Below, piece by piece: positions 43,202 to 51,496 of a DNA stretch of 64,000 nucleotides. Origin of the DNA: Eubacteriales bacterium (GTDB taxonomy: Bacteria; Bacillota; Clostridia; Christensenellales; CAG-138); contig JAJFTI010000010.1 in assembly GCA_021373115.1 (NCBI GenBank), forward strand, positions 1 to 64,000, in the 5' to 3' direction. Below the pieces are notes generated by a model that saw only the letters and a program-made list of their open reading frames with translations, did not search any database and was not told the origin of the DNA. How positions within the stretch are numbered: the first letter of the stretch is position 1; each line of letters begins with the position of its first letter. The translations under genes and the position numbers were made by a program.

Positions 43202-45592
43202 TCAGCTGATTTTAACGCCCCAGATTTTCATGCCGCGCGTACCGAACACAACCATGTTTCCGTAAACGGCAGGCGAAGCCTCCATGTTTTTCTCCGCGTC
43301 GAATGTGCTTAAAAGCGTTCCAGTCTTTCCGTCGAGCAGGAATACCTTCGATCCGGTGTCACTGCCTTCCAGAACGACAATGTATGCGTTCCCGCTCTCG
43401 TCGTAAACCGCAACCGGGGAACTCCAGGTATACTTCTCCATGGCAAACGTCCAGCGAACCGCGCCCGTCGCCTTGTCCAGCGCGAGCAGCACGCCGTCGT
43501 CCTCGTTTGGCGTACGCGCAAACGGAATGATCACGAGATCGGAAATGCTCTTTTGCCCCAGCAGCGCCGTCGCCTGAATGCCGCCGGAAACCCAGGATTT
43601 TGTGTTCACATTCTCCGTATGTTTCCATACGACTTCCCCGGTAATCGCGTTGATCTTGTAAAGAGAAACCGCCCCCTTCGCATCTGCATCAGCCGTGAAG
43701 TGGAGGGAAGACCCAATGTAAATATAAGCGGTTCGATTAGCGAAGTCCGTCTCCAGTACGGGTGAACCGTTCGTATCGTCCTGTGTGTCCTGCGCCCAGA
43801 CGAGGGACATCGTATTGAGGTTAATGCACTGCAGGAATCCGTCGTTCGTGCCAAGATAGCCGAACTCGCCAAGTGTCGCCATACTAGTCTCGTATCCAAG
43901 CCAAAATTTATTATCTGCTACATTCTGGCTATATGGGTAAGTCGAGCGCGTTCCCGCGTACCGCATCTTGACCACGTTGCTCGGATTCATCGTAAGCTGG
44001 CCGGTTGTTTCGTCGAAGACCGTATTGAGCTTTATCGTATACAGAATCCCATTTTCGCCGGGATAGATCAGCGTGTCGGTTTCCGCGTCCACGAGCGCCG
44101 AACTATCATAGGCATGAAATTCTCTTAGTGCAAATTCGTCATACTGCTTACCAAATTCGTAGAGCCGTGTAAAATCAATCAGCGAATACGCCATCGCACG
44201 GGATTTCATCTCGTCTTCAACATACATATCCCCCGACCCCAGGTAGAGGATCGGATAACCGCGCGGGTCAAGCGAGCCCGCGCCTTTAAACGGCATGCCG
44301 ATGACCAGCTTTTCGCGCGTCGGCTCGCCCGTGTCCAGATCCAGGAAATACACGTTGCCGTCCATGGTGGCCAATATGACCTCAACAAGGCCTTCCTTCT
44401 GTTTAGCCCAGTCGTACATGTTCATGAATTGTTTAATATTATCCGGCCATTGGACGATTAGCGGCTGGCCGACCCATCCGCTCCCCGTCCAGGTCTTTTC
44501 ACTAACACCAGCAACATCACCTTTGGGCAGTTCTCCGGTTTCCACCGACCAAACGCCGGTGAGTTTCCGCGCGGAGATCGTCGCCGTCCCGTAGGACGCG
44601 CTGTCGCGGTAATTGTTGCCGCGGAAGGTGATGATGCCGGACGCGCTGGTATACGGTTCCTCCGGCATGAACTCGACCTTCTCCTCGCGTTTGTAGGTAT
44701 CGACCTTCGTTCCGTCAACCTCAACCGCCGTTGTCAGGCCGTATACGCTCGGCTGCGTGCTGTCCACCGCATGAGGAATTTCGTATGGCGGCGTGGGGGA
44801 TGGCGTCGGGGTCGGCGACGGCGAAGGCGTTGGAGACGGCGTCGGCGTTTTGAAGAGCTCCTGAAAGAACCCGGCCGACGTTTCCGTATTTTCAACGGTC
44901 TGCGGCTTTTCCGAATAGGTCATTGCGTTCACTACAACCGCAATGAGAATCAAAACGATTACAATGACCCCGATTATGAAAAAGAAGCGGGGCTGAACGC
45001 GCATGCGATATCGTTTTTTCTTTTTCTTTTTTCTGGGACCGCCGGTATACCCGCTCCCGCCGGAGCTCCGGCTGTAGCCGTCCGCACTGCGCGGTGTTCC
45101 CGAGGAAGAGCGGCTGTAGCCGTCCGAGCTGCGCGGTGTTCCCGAGGAAGAGCGGCTGTAGCCGTCCGTGCTGTACGGTGTTCCCGAGGAAGAGCGGCTG
45201 TATCCATCCGTACTGCGCGGTGTTCCCGAGGAAGAGCGGCTGTAGCCGTCCGCACTGCGCGGTGTTCCCGAGGAAGAGCGGCTGTAGCCGTCCGAGCTGC
45301 GCGGTGTTCCCGAGGAAGAGCGGCTGTAGCCGTCCGTGCTGTATGGTGTTCCCGACGATGTGCGGCTGTAGCCGTCCGAGCTGCGCGGCGTTCCCGACGA
45401 TGTGCGGCTGTAGCCGTCCGTGCTGCGCGGCGTTCCCGACGATGTGCGGCTGTAATCGCTGCCGTTGCGCGAAGATCCGGTAACGTTGCGATTATCTTCC
45501 TTGTCGGAAGAATAGTACCCGCCGTCCCTTCGGCCTGAGCCGTATTGGTCACGACCGGAACCGGAGTTGTTTCGGTTGGAGTTATTGTCCAT
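43202..45592 (-). CDS. Membrane-anchored PQQ-like beta-propeller protein B with repeat tail
   Basis: 796 residues. Residues 1-45 are Asn/Gly/Ser-rich, 46-171 are nine 14-residue repeats (GYSRSSSGTPRSSD type), then a Lys/Arg patch (187-198), one membrane segment (203-225), a Pro/Thr/Ser hinge (PTPSPTPSPSPT) and the propeller (PYTSASGIITFRGNNYRD, TGAVRWTF, YTWSSPVAVYDESGNAY). Orientation by the positive-inside rule puts the repeat tail in the cytoplasm. The ATG at 45592 has AGGAGG 8 bases upstream; the frame upstream is not used. The propeller is paralogous to protein A. Confidence 0.82.
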   Translation of the reverse strand: MDNNSNRNNSGSGRDQYGSGRRDGGYYSSDKEDNRNVTGSSRNGSDYSRTSSGTPRSTDGYSRTSSGTPRSSDGYSRTSSGTPYSTDGYSRSSSGTPRSSDGYSRSSSGTPRSADGYSRSSSGTPRSTDGYSRSSSGTPYSTDGYSRSSSGTPRSSDGYSRSSSGTPRSADGYSRSSGGSGYTGGPRKKKKKKRYRMRVQPRFFFIIGVIVIVLILIAVVVNAMTYSEKPQTVENTETSAGFFQELFKTPTPSPTPSPSPTPTPSPTPPYEIPHAVDSTQPSVYGLTTAVEVDGTKVDTYKREEKVEFMPEEPYTSASGIITFRGNNYRDSASYGTATISARKLTGVWSVETGELPKGDVAGVSEKTWTGSGWVGQPLIVQWPDNIKQFMNMYDWAKQKEGLVEVILATMDGNVYFLDLDTGEPTREKLVIGMPFKGAGSLDPRGYPILYLGSGDMYVEDEMKSRAMAYSLIDFTRLYEFGKQYDEFALREFHAYDSSALVDAETDTLIYPGENGILYTIKLNTVFDETTGQLTMNPSNVVKMRYAGTRSTYPYSQNVADNKFWLGYETSMATLGEFGYLGTNDGFLQCINLNTMSLVWAQDTQDDTNGSPVLETDFANRTAYIYIGSSLHFTADADAKGAVSLYKINAITGEVVWKHTENVNTKSWVSGGIQATALLGQKSISDLVIIPFARTPNEDDGVLLALDKATGAVRWTFAMEKYTWSSPVAVYDESGNAYIVVLEGSDTGSKVFLLDGKTGTLLSTFDAEKNMEASPAVYGNMVVFGTRGMKIWGVKIS
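45080..45457 (-). repeat. Nine tandem 42-bp coding repeats
   Basis: Nine in-frame units of 42 bases encode (G/D)YSR(T/S)SSGTP(R/Y)S(T/S/A)D, with a degenerate tenth unit to about 45065. The variable end residue runs STD, SSD, YSTD, SSD, SAD, STD, YSTD, SSD, SAD, suggesting a larger duplication of four units. Because the length is a multiple of three, unit gain or loss keeps the frame. Confidence 0.95.
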
Positions 45593-45800
45593 GTCTGCAT
45601 CCTCCTGTTCGCCGGGCAAAGAAGCCCCGCGGGAGTTTCTATATTCCGAATTATTATACCATTCTGAACGGCGAATTTTGTAGTTATATTGTGAACAGTT
45701 TGTCATTTGCCACAAAATCTGGTTCTGTTTACGTTTTTCCTCCTTTTCATCCGCCTTATTTTTCATGCAATCGTCTTCAATTTTTTTCCGTTTTTCAGGT

Positions 45801-45831
45801 AAAAAAAGGATACCGCCTGTTGCGATATCCT
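45801..45831 (-). terminator. Terminator of the DUF1002 gene
   Basis: Stem AGGATACCGC / GCGATATCCT (one mismatch), loop CTGTT, A run at 45801-45807 giving a T tract on the minus strand. Confidence 0.7.
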
Positions 45832-45870
45832 CCTGTTGCCGTGTTTAATTCGGGTACCGAATTTTGCTAA

Positions 45871-46746
45871 TTAATTCTTGGAACCAAACACGCCGCTGAA
45901 GAAGTTCCCCACCGAAGCAAAGAATCCCTTCACGTCCTCATAAACAACGCTGGCTACTTCGCCCGCCTTGTTTGCGGTTTGCGCAGCCTTTGCAATGCTG
46001 ACAAGCTGCTTTTGCAGCTGATCCGCATCCAGTCCCTCGAGTTTTCGAACGAGCGAAAGAACCTGCTCAAGCTGAGCGCTCGTCAGCGAGATATTGTACA
46101 TCTCAGCCAGTTTCTTAATTTCCGTTCGAACCTCGTCGTCCGACATACCCTGCGTCTTGTCCAGCATGCCCTTGAGCTCGTTAATCATCTGCGTCGCGTC
46201 TTCGCTGCCGATATATTCCGCGAGCTCCCCGGTCACAACCAGCTCTTCCGCGCCAGCGGATTTTGCCAGATCGGATAATGAAATTCCCGTGATGTCCTCG
46301 TAGGCCTTATAAGCGCCGGTCAGTGCACCCGTGCCGGAAACCGGAAACGGCGCGCTCACAATGACGGCAGCATCTGAAATTCCAGCCGTCGTCAGGGCAT
46401 TGATATACATATCCTCGGTACAGTAATTGATGTTATGCAGTTCAATACTCAGGCCGGAACCCTCTTCCAGTGTTTTGATATAGATGCAGGACAGCGCAAC
46501 ACTTCCAATTTTCCCGTCGGGTACGAGTCCTTCGAGATAACTGCGCTCTTCGGCATTGGTCACGGTGAGTTCCTTGACGGCGCCTTCCTCGATCCCAAAG
46601 TCCTGATAGACCGCCTCTCTCTGGCGATCCGTCAAATCGGCCCCCATGGTAACGCGCTCTTCCCCTGCGTCAACCGCCAGCGCAGCCGGTAAAAATAGCG
46701 TAAAGCTGACCGCGATGGCAAGCACGGCCGCGATGTATCTCTTCAT
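45871..46746 (-). CDS. DUF1002 secreted protein
   Basis: 291 residues. A signal peptide (MKRYIAAVLAIAVSFTLFLPAALA) precedes a mature domain beginning ERVTMGADLTDRQREAVYQDFGI, typical of DUF1002. A second conserved part contains NINYCTEDMYINALTTAGI. The C-terminal helical tail ends in a Phe-rich amphipathic stretch. Function unknown. GGAGG stands 7 bases before the ATG. Separated from the propeller genes by its own terminator. Confidence 0.82.
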   Translation of the reverse strand: MKRYIAAVLAIAVSFTLFLPAALAVDAGEERVTMGADLTDRQREAVYQDFGIEEGAVKELTVTNAEERSYLEGLVPDGKIGSVALSCIYIKTLEEGSGLSIELHNINYCTEDMYINALTTAGISDAAVIVSAPFPVSGTGALTGAYKAYEDITGISLSDLAKSAGAEELVVTGELAEYIGSEDATQMINELKGMLDKTQGMSDDEVRTEIKKLAEMYNISLTSAQLEQVLSLVRKLEGLDADQLQKQLVSIAKAAQTANKAGEVASVVYEDVKGFFASVGNFFSGVFGSKN

Positions 46747-47095
46747 GGATATCCCTCCTTCGTAACGCGCAAAGTATAGCACACGCGGTCTGGCACGTCG
46801 ATGAACTTTCATTAAACTTTTCGGATTCGACATCTTTTGTTTTTAATCTTCACAAACGGACAATTCCGTTGTGTAATAATACTATTTCTATATTTTAATC
46901 TAAATTCCGGATGAATTCCTCCGGTGCTGTGTCAACGATAATAGAATACAGAATAATATATTATTAACAGTTCCAAAAAACTCTTGCACTTTATCATGCT
47001 AAAGTGATATAGTGCTAAACGTCGAATGAAAACGATACAAATTCGAGCGGACCGACTGAATTCGGTAACCCGCTCCAGGAGGAGGAACCCCATTT
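46747..47095 (+). promoter_or_regulatory. AT-rich intergenic region with importer promoter
   Basis: 349 bases between divergent genes, holding no gene that I recognise. The promoter is TTGCAC (46984-46989) and TATAGT (47008-47013), spacer 18, followed about 70 bases later by AGGAGGAGGAA before the substrate-binding protein. The rest is AT-rich. Confidence 0.55.
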
Positions 47096-47968
47096 ATGAA
47101 AAAGATTCTTGCCCTGATTCTCGCAACCCTGATGCTCGCACTCAGCGTTGCCTGCGCCGCGCCTGCGGCGGCCACCGTCGCGGAAGCGACCGAAGCCCCC
47201 GCCGCCGAAGCCACCGAGGCCCCTGCTGCGGAAGCGACCGAAGCGCCCGCCGCGGACGACGACTGGAGTTATATTCAGTCCAACGGCAAGCTGGTAATCG
47301 GAATCACCGAGTACGCCCCCATGAACTATTACGACGAGAGCGGCAAACTGATTGGTTTCGATACCGAGTTTGCGGAAGCGGCCTGCGCCAAGCTGGGTCT
47401 CACGCCGGAATTCGTCGTGATCGATTGGGATACCAAAGAACTTGAACTCTCGAGCAAAAAGATCGACTGCATCTGGAACGGTCTGACCGTTACCGAAGAG
47501 CGCAAAGCGAATATGGACTTCACGGCCTCTTACCTCAAAAACCAGCAGGTCGTCGTTGTTCTCTCCAGCGACGCGGCGAACTACACCGACGCCGCAAGCT
47601 TCGTGGGCAAGACCGTCGTTGCCGAAGCGGGCAGCGCGGGAGCCGCCGCCATCGCGGCCAATATGGCGGATGCGGACTTCGTGGAAGTGCAGGCGCAGAG
47701 CGACGCGCTGCTCGAAGTGAAAACCGGCAAAGCGGCCGCCGCCGTCATCGACCTGACCATGGCAAACGCCATGACCGGCGAAGGCACGGATTACAGCGAC
47801 CTGACCATTCTTCCCATCGAGATGCCGGGCGAAGAATATGCCATCGGCTTCCGCGTAGGCAGCACCGCTACCGCGCAGCTGAACGATATTATTACTGCGT
47901 TCGGCACGGACGGTACGTTTGCCACGCTTGCGGAAAAATACGAATTGAGCGATCTGTTAATCAAATAA
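47096..47968 (+). CDS. Amino-acid ABC transporter substrate-binding lipoprotein
   Basis: 290 residues. Lipoprotein signal peptide with LSVAC, then three copies of an EATEAPAA tether, then a solute-binding family 3 domain: LVIGITEYAPMNYYDESGKLIGFDTEFAEA, followed by DCIWNGLTVTEERK and a C-terminal FGTDGTFATLAEKY. Anchored outside the membrane, it delivers a polar amino acid to the permease downstream. The polyanionic tether repeats are probably a flexible spacer. Confidence 0.92.
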   Translation: MKKILALILATLMLALSVACAAPAAATVAEATEAPAAEATEAPAAEATEAPAADDDWSYIQSNGKLVIGITEYAPMNYYDESGKLIGFDTEFAEAACAKLGLTPEFVVIDWDTKELELSSKKIDCIWNGLTVTEERKANMDFTASYLKNQQVVVVLSSDAANYTDAASFVGKTVVAEAGSAGAAAIAANMADADFVEVQAQSDALLEVKTGKAAAAVIDLTMANAMTGEGTDYSDLTILPIEMPGEEYAIGFRVGSTATAQLNDIITAFGTDGTFATLAEKYELSDLLIK

Positions 47969-48020
47969 CGGATTGCCGGGCAAATAACCCTTTCGTTTCC
48001 AGACAAAAATACGGTACAAT

Positions 48021-48050
48021 GATTGCGGGAGAGAACCCTCTCCCGCAATC
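48021..48050 (+). terminator. Perfect hairpin between binding protein and permease
   Basis: Thirteen-base perfect stem GATTGCGGGAGAG / CTCTCCCGCAATC with loop AACC, 52 bases after the binding-protein stop. It is followed by GTCGTTTG, a poor T tract, so partial termination or 3' mRNA protection is more likely than full termination. Confidence 0.6.
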
Positions 48051-48074
48051 GTCGTTTGAAAAGGGATTTACCAC

Positions 48075-48725
48075 ATGGCGACTTTCGTTACGGTTTCGCT
48101 CAAACTCCTCGAAGGGTTTGGCACCACATTCTTTATCTTTCTCATCACACTGCTGCTGGCCATCCCGCTCGGTCTGCCGATTGCGCTTTGTTCCATGAGC
48201 CGGTTTCAGCCGCTGCGCTGGCTTTCGCGCGGGTTTGTCTGGATTATTCGCGGAACGCCGCTGATGCTGCAGGTTATCATCGTGTTCTACGGACCGGATC
48301 TGATCGGCATGCCGACCTCGCTTCCGCGCATGAGCGCGGTCGTCGTTGCGTTTGTCATCAACTATGCCGCGTATTTTTCCGAAATCTATCGCGGCGGAAT
48401 CGAGAGCATCCCGAAAGGCCAGTACGAAGCGGGGCAGGTTCTGGGGCTGCGCAAAGGTCAGATCTTTTTCCGGATAACCTTCCTGCAGGTGATCAAGCGG
48501 ATCATTCCGCCCATGAGCAACGAAATTATCACGCTGGTCAAGGATACGTCGCTTGCGCGCATCATTGCCGTTCGGGAACTGATTATGGAAGCGTCCACGT
48601 TCATTAAAACGCAGGCGCTGCTTTGGCCTCTGTTCTATTCCGGCGCGTTTTATCTGCTCTTCTGCGGACTTCTCACCATCCTGTTCAACCGCCTCGAAAA
48701 ACGGCTTGATTATATTAAGGTGTAA
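48075..48725 (+). CDS. Amino-acid ABC transporter permease
   Basis: 216 residues of the HisM/GlnP type with five membrane segments. The signature EAGQVLGLRKGQIFFRITFLQVIKRIIPP contains the EAA loop that contacts the ATPase, and RGTPLMLQVIIVFYG is typical. AAGGGA stands 8 bases before the ATG. It lies between the binding protein and the ATPase. Confidence 0.92.
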   Translation: MATFVTVSLKLLEGFGTTFFIFLITLLLAIPLGLPIALCSMSRFQPLRWLSRGFVWIIRGTPLMLQVIIVFYGPDLIGMPTSLPRMSAVVVAFVINYAAYFSEIYRGGIESIPKGQYEAGQVLGLRKGQIFFRITFLQVIKRIIPPMSNEIITLVKDTSLARIIAVRELIMEASTFIKTQALLWPLFYSGAFYLLFCGLLTILFNRLEKRLDYIKV

Positions 48726-48729
48726 CGCA

Positions 48730-49509
48730 ATGCAGAATATTTTAGAAGTGCAACATCTGGCAAAGCGCTTTGGTTCTTCCGAAGTGCTTAATGACATCAG
48801 TTTTTCACTCGCAAAAGGCGAAGTCGTATCCATCATCGGCTCCTCCGGCAGCGGGAAAACGACGCTCCTGCGCTGCCTGAATTTTCTGGAGCAGCCGGAT
48901 GCGGGGCGCATCCTCGTTAGCGGTGAAACGCTCTTCGATGCGGAGGATCCCTCGACCAAGCTCGATCGCAGTCTCCGGCATAAACGGCTTCACTTCGGTC
49001 TCGTTTTTCAGTCGTTTCACCTCTTTCCGCAATACACGGCCAAGCGTAATATCACGCTTGCCATGGTGCTGCACGCGAAGGAGCGCCCGAACTATCGCGC
49101 CGAAAAACGCGAGATTCTGGCGGAAATCGACGCGCGCGCGGAAGCGCTGCTTGCCGAGGTCGGGCTGAGTGAAAAAGCCGCGCTCTACCCCTATCAGCTC
49201 TCCGGCGGGCAGCAGCAGCGCGTCGCCATTGCCCGCGCGCTCGCGCTCAATCCTGAAATTCTTTGTTTCGACGAACCGACCAGCGCGCTCGACCCGGAGC
49301 TTTCCGCGGAGGTGCTCGCCACAATCCGCCGGCTTGCGGACACCGGGCGCACCATGATTCTTGTGACGCACGAAATGAGTTTTGCCCGTCAGGTATCCAG
49401 CCGCGTGCTGTTTATGGCGGACGGGCGGATACATGAGCAGGGCACGCCGGAAGAAATCTTCGGAGCGCCAAAATCGCCCAGGCTGCAGAGCTTTCTAGCG
49501 AACGCATAG
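48730..49509 (+). CDS. Amino-acid ABC transporter ATP-binding protein
   Basis: 259 residues. Walker A SSGSGKTTLLRC, Q-loop, signature [15 protein letters not shown], Walker B ILCFDEPTSALDPEL and the switch His in VTHEMSF. Polar amino-acid type (GlnQ-like). The ATG at 48730 has AAGGTG 7 bases upstream. A strong hairpin follows. Confidence 0.94.
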   Translation: MQNILEVQHLAKRFGSSEVLNDISFSLAKGEVVSIIGSSGSGKTTLLRCLNFLEQPDAGRILVSGETLFDAEDPSTKLDRSLRHKRLHFGLVFQSFHLFPQYTAKRNITLAMVLHAKERPNYRAEKREILAEIDARAEALLAEVGLSEKAALYPYQLSGGQQQRVAIARALALNPEILCFDEPTSALDPELSAEVLATIRRLADTGRTMILVTHEMSFARQVSSRVLFMADGRIHEQGTPEEIFGAPKSPRLQSFLANA

Positions 49510-49523
49510 ACCATGCTGAACGA

Positions 49524-49558
49524 AAAGGGACGCTTCGGATATTCCGAAGCGTCCCTTT
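49524..49558. terminator. Bidirectional terminator after the amino-acid importer
   Basis: Long stem AAAGGGACGCTTCGG / CCGAAGCGTCCCTTT around ATATT; A and T runs on the two sides serve both convergent genes. Confidence 0.9.
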
Positions 49559-49574
49559 CTATCGCCATAAAGAA

Positions 49575-50003
49575 CTATTTTTCGGCCGGTTTCGGCGGCA
49601 CGCGCTTGCGAAAATACCGCGCGTCGATCGGATCGAATCCAAACCGCCGGTAGAGTCCCTGCGCGTCCCGCGTGGCAAGCATTCCGATCAGACCCTGTAA
49701 CTGTTCATGCCGGAGGATCCTGTCCACCAGCGCCTTGCCCAGCCCCTGCCCGCGCACGCGCTCGTCCAGGATCACGTCCGCAAGCCAGAACATCGTCGCA
49801 TAGTCCGTTACACAGCGGGCAAAGCCAACCTGCTCGCCGTTTTGATAAACGCCGAAGCAGATCGAGTGCTCGATGGAACGCTCAATGGTTTCGCGGTTAC
49901 GCTCGCCCGCCCAATAGCTTGTCTTAAGCAAATCGCAGATGCGATCGATCTGCAAGCGTTTCTTATCGTCGCTGATGATGGACGTCCCTTCCTGCCATTC
50001 CAT
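49575..50003 (-). CDS. GNAT family N-acetyltransferase
   Basis: 142 residues. The acetyl-CoA site DVILDERVRGQGLGKALVDRIL and the preceding VGFARCVTDYATMFWLAD are typical; the end has YRRFGFDP. Substrate unknown. The ATG at 50003 has GGAG 12 bases upstream, the TTG at 50021 has none. Confidence 0.88.
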   Translation of the reverse strand: MEWQEGTSIISDDKKRLQIDRICDLLKTSYWAGERNRETIERSIEHSICFGVYQNGEQVGFARCVTDYATMFWLADVILDERVRGQGLGKALVDRILRHEQLQGLIGMLATRDAQGLYRRFGFDPIDARYFRKRVPPKPAEK

Positions 50004-50084
50004 GCGTTTGTCTGTCTCCAATTCTTATTTAAGAATAAATCGCAGCATGCGGCGATCTGCTCATGCGGAATCCGTTCGATCGAT

Positions 50085-50627
50085 TCAGTCGCAGAACGCG
50101 GCGATCTGTTCGATAATCCGTTCCGTATGCTCTACGCTCTGCTCGTCCTTTAGGCTGTGGTTTACGCCGTCTATCAGGCAGCAGCAGCAATTCTGTTTCT
50201 CGCAGAAAGCAGCCAGCGCTTCGCCGGACAGGAAACGATCCTGTGTGCCAAGAACCAATGCGATTATTTTCGTATTCGGCGGTATCCTCGTCAGCGTCTC
50301 GGGCAGAGGCGTTAAAAAAAGATGGCGGGGTGATATGCAGAATGCCTCCTGGCTTAAAACCGCGAGAATCGTTCCAAAGCTTTTTGAGATCCACACGACG
50401 TTTTCATAATCCCGAAAATCGATTCCCATCAGCTGCCGCTTGACCGCGCGCAGCGAAATGGTAACCGCCTCTTCCATCGTATTGATTTCACGAAACGGAA
50501 TATGCGAAAAGTCGAGTTTCACCACATCGTAACCGCGCGACTGATATTTTGCCGCGCAGCGTTCGAACAACGCTTCTTTACAGGTAAACCCTGTGCCGGG
50601 GAAACAAACGACAATCCCCGCTTTCAT
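50085..50627 (-). CDS. Alpha/beta-hydrolase-like protein
   Basis: 180 residues, small for the family. The N-terminus GIVVCFPGTGFTCKEAL places an oxyanion-type loop; the nucleophile elbow would be WISKSFG (S-x-S-x-G), with Asp in LGTQDRFL and His in DGVNHSLKD. Likely an esterase- or dienelactone-hydrolase-like enzyme; substrate unknown. Four consecutive cysteines (QNCCCCLID) before the His are unusual. Confidence 0.7.
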   Translation of the reverse strand: MKAGIVVCFPGTGFTCKEALFERCAAKYQSRGYDVVKLDFSHIPFREINTMEEAVTISLRAVKRQLMGIDFRDYENVVWISKSFGTILAVLSQEAFCISPRHLFLTPLPETLTRIPPNTKIIALVLGTQDRFLSGEALAAFCEKQNCCCCLIDGVNHSLKDEQSVEHTERIIEQIAAFCD

Positions 50628-50872
50628 AATAGAATCTTCCCTTCTTACCCGTCCGTCCTGCGTTCCTTTCTATAAAAGCGCTTTGTCTTTGCATCTAGTT
50701 GGAGTGTACCACGCAGTTACGACCCGCGCAAGCACCTATCCGTTTCCGCATGCGGCAACCGCCCGGCCGGTATTTGTTTCAACCGCTCGCCGTCAGCATG
50801 AAGATTACGGATATACATTGTGTATGCGTGAAAAAAATCACCTTCGCGCAATCGAAAAACTTGTAAAACCGA

Positions 50873-50901
50873 TTGACAATTTTCCCGCGATTTGGTTTAA
50901 T
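50873..50901 (+). promoter_or_regulatory. Promoter of the XRE-cupin/pot operon
   Basis: TTGACA (50873-50878) and TTTAAT (50896-50901), spacer 17. Confidence 0.65.
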
Positions 50902-50926
50902 TTCGTTTAGTGACTGTAAACACGAA
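50902..50926. promoter_or_regulatory. Dyad operator at the XRE-cupin promoter
   Basis: TTCGTTTA-gtgactg-TAAAcaCGAA overlaps the expected transcription start. This suggests autoregulation by the XRE-cupin protein (inference). Confidence 0.5.
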
Positions 50927-50946
50927 GTTTAGAGGTGGTAGACCGA

Positions 50947-51483
50947 ATGGAGATCGGCGTCAAGATCAAACAGCTGCGTCAGCAGCGCGGTTTGACGCAG
51001 GAGGAGCTTGCCGCCCGCACCGAGCTGACCAAGGGATTTATCTCGCAGCTGGAGCGGGATCTGACCTCGCCTTCCATCGCCACGCTGATGGATATCCTCG
51101 AAGCGCTGGGAACCGACGTCGCTTCCTTCTTTCGCGAGTCGGCGGACGATTCCGTCGTATACAGCGCGGACGATATGTTTGTGAAGGAAGAGGCGGACGG
51201 GTACACGATTCAGTGGCTCGTGACCAACGCGCAGAAAAACGCGCTGGAACCGATCCTGGTCACGATCCCCGCCGGCGTCAGTGGGATTGAAGACGACCCT
51301 CACGAAGGCGAGGAGTTCGGTTATGTACTCAGCGGCAGCATTACGCTTGTTCTGGGGGAAAAGAAATATCGCGTAAAAAAAGGCGGAAGTTTCTATTTTC
51401 GGCCTACGCGGTCGCATTATATCGTCAACAGCGGAAGAATGGAAGCCCGAGTTCTATGGGTCAGCACGCCGCCGAGTTTTTAA
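50947..51483 (+). CDS. XRE-cupin transcriptional regulator of polyamine transport
   Basis: 178 residues. N-terminal helix-turn-helix ([30 protein letters not shown]) and C-terminal cupin_2 domain ([39 protein letters not shown]), the PuuR-like architecture. It starts a five-gene unit with potABCD, so its ligand may be a polyamine (inference). The ATG at 50947 has AGAGGTGG 8 bases upstream; the GTG at 50935 does not. Confidence 0.88.
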   Translation: MEIGVKIKQLRQQRGLTQEELAARTELTKGFISQLERDLTSPSIATLMDILEALGTDVASFFRESADDSVVYSADDMFVKEEADGYTIQWLVTNAQKNALEPILVTIPAGVSGIEDDPHEGEEFGYVLSGSITLVLGEKKYRVKKGGSFYFRPTRSHYIVNSGRMEARVLWVSTPPSF

Positions 51484-51496
51484 GGAGCAGCAGGAT

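Noticed and set aside
44771..45538. Long plus-strand frame with CSRGRAAVAVR repeats
   Set aside because: It is the antisense reading of the 42-bp coding repeat; repeats keep several frames open. The minus frame has the ribosome site, membrane segment and propeller.
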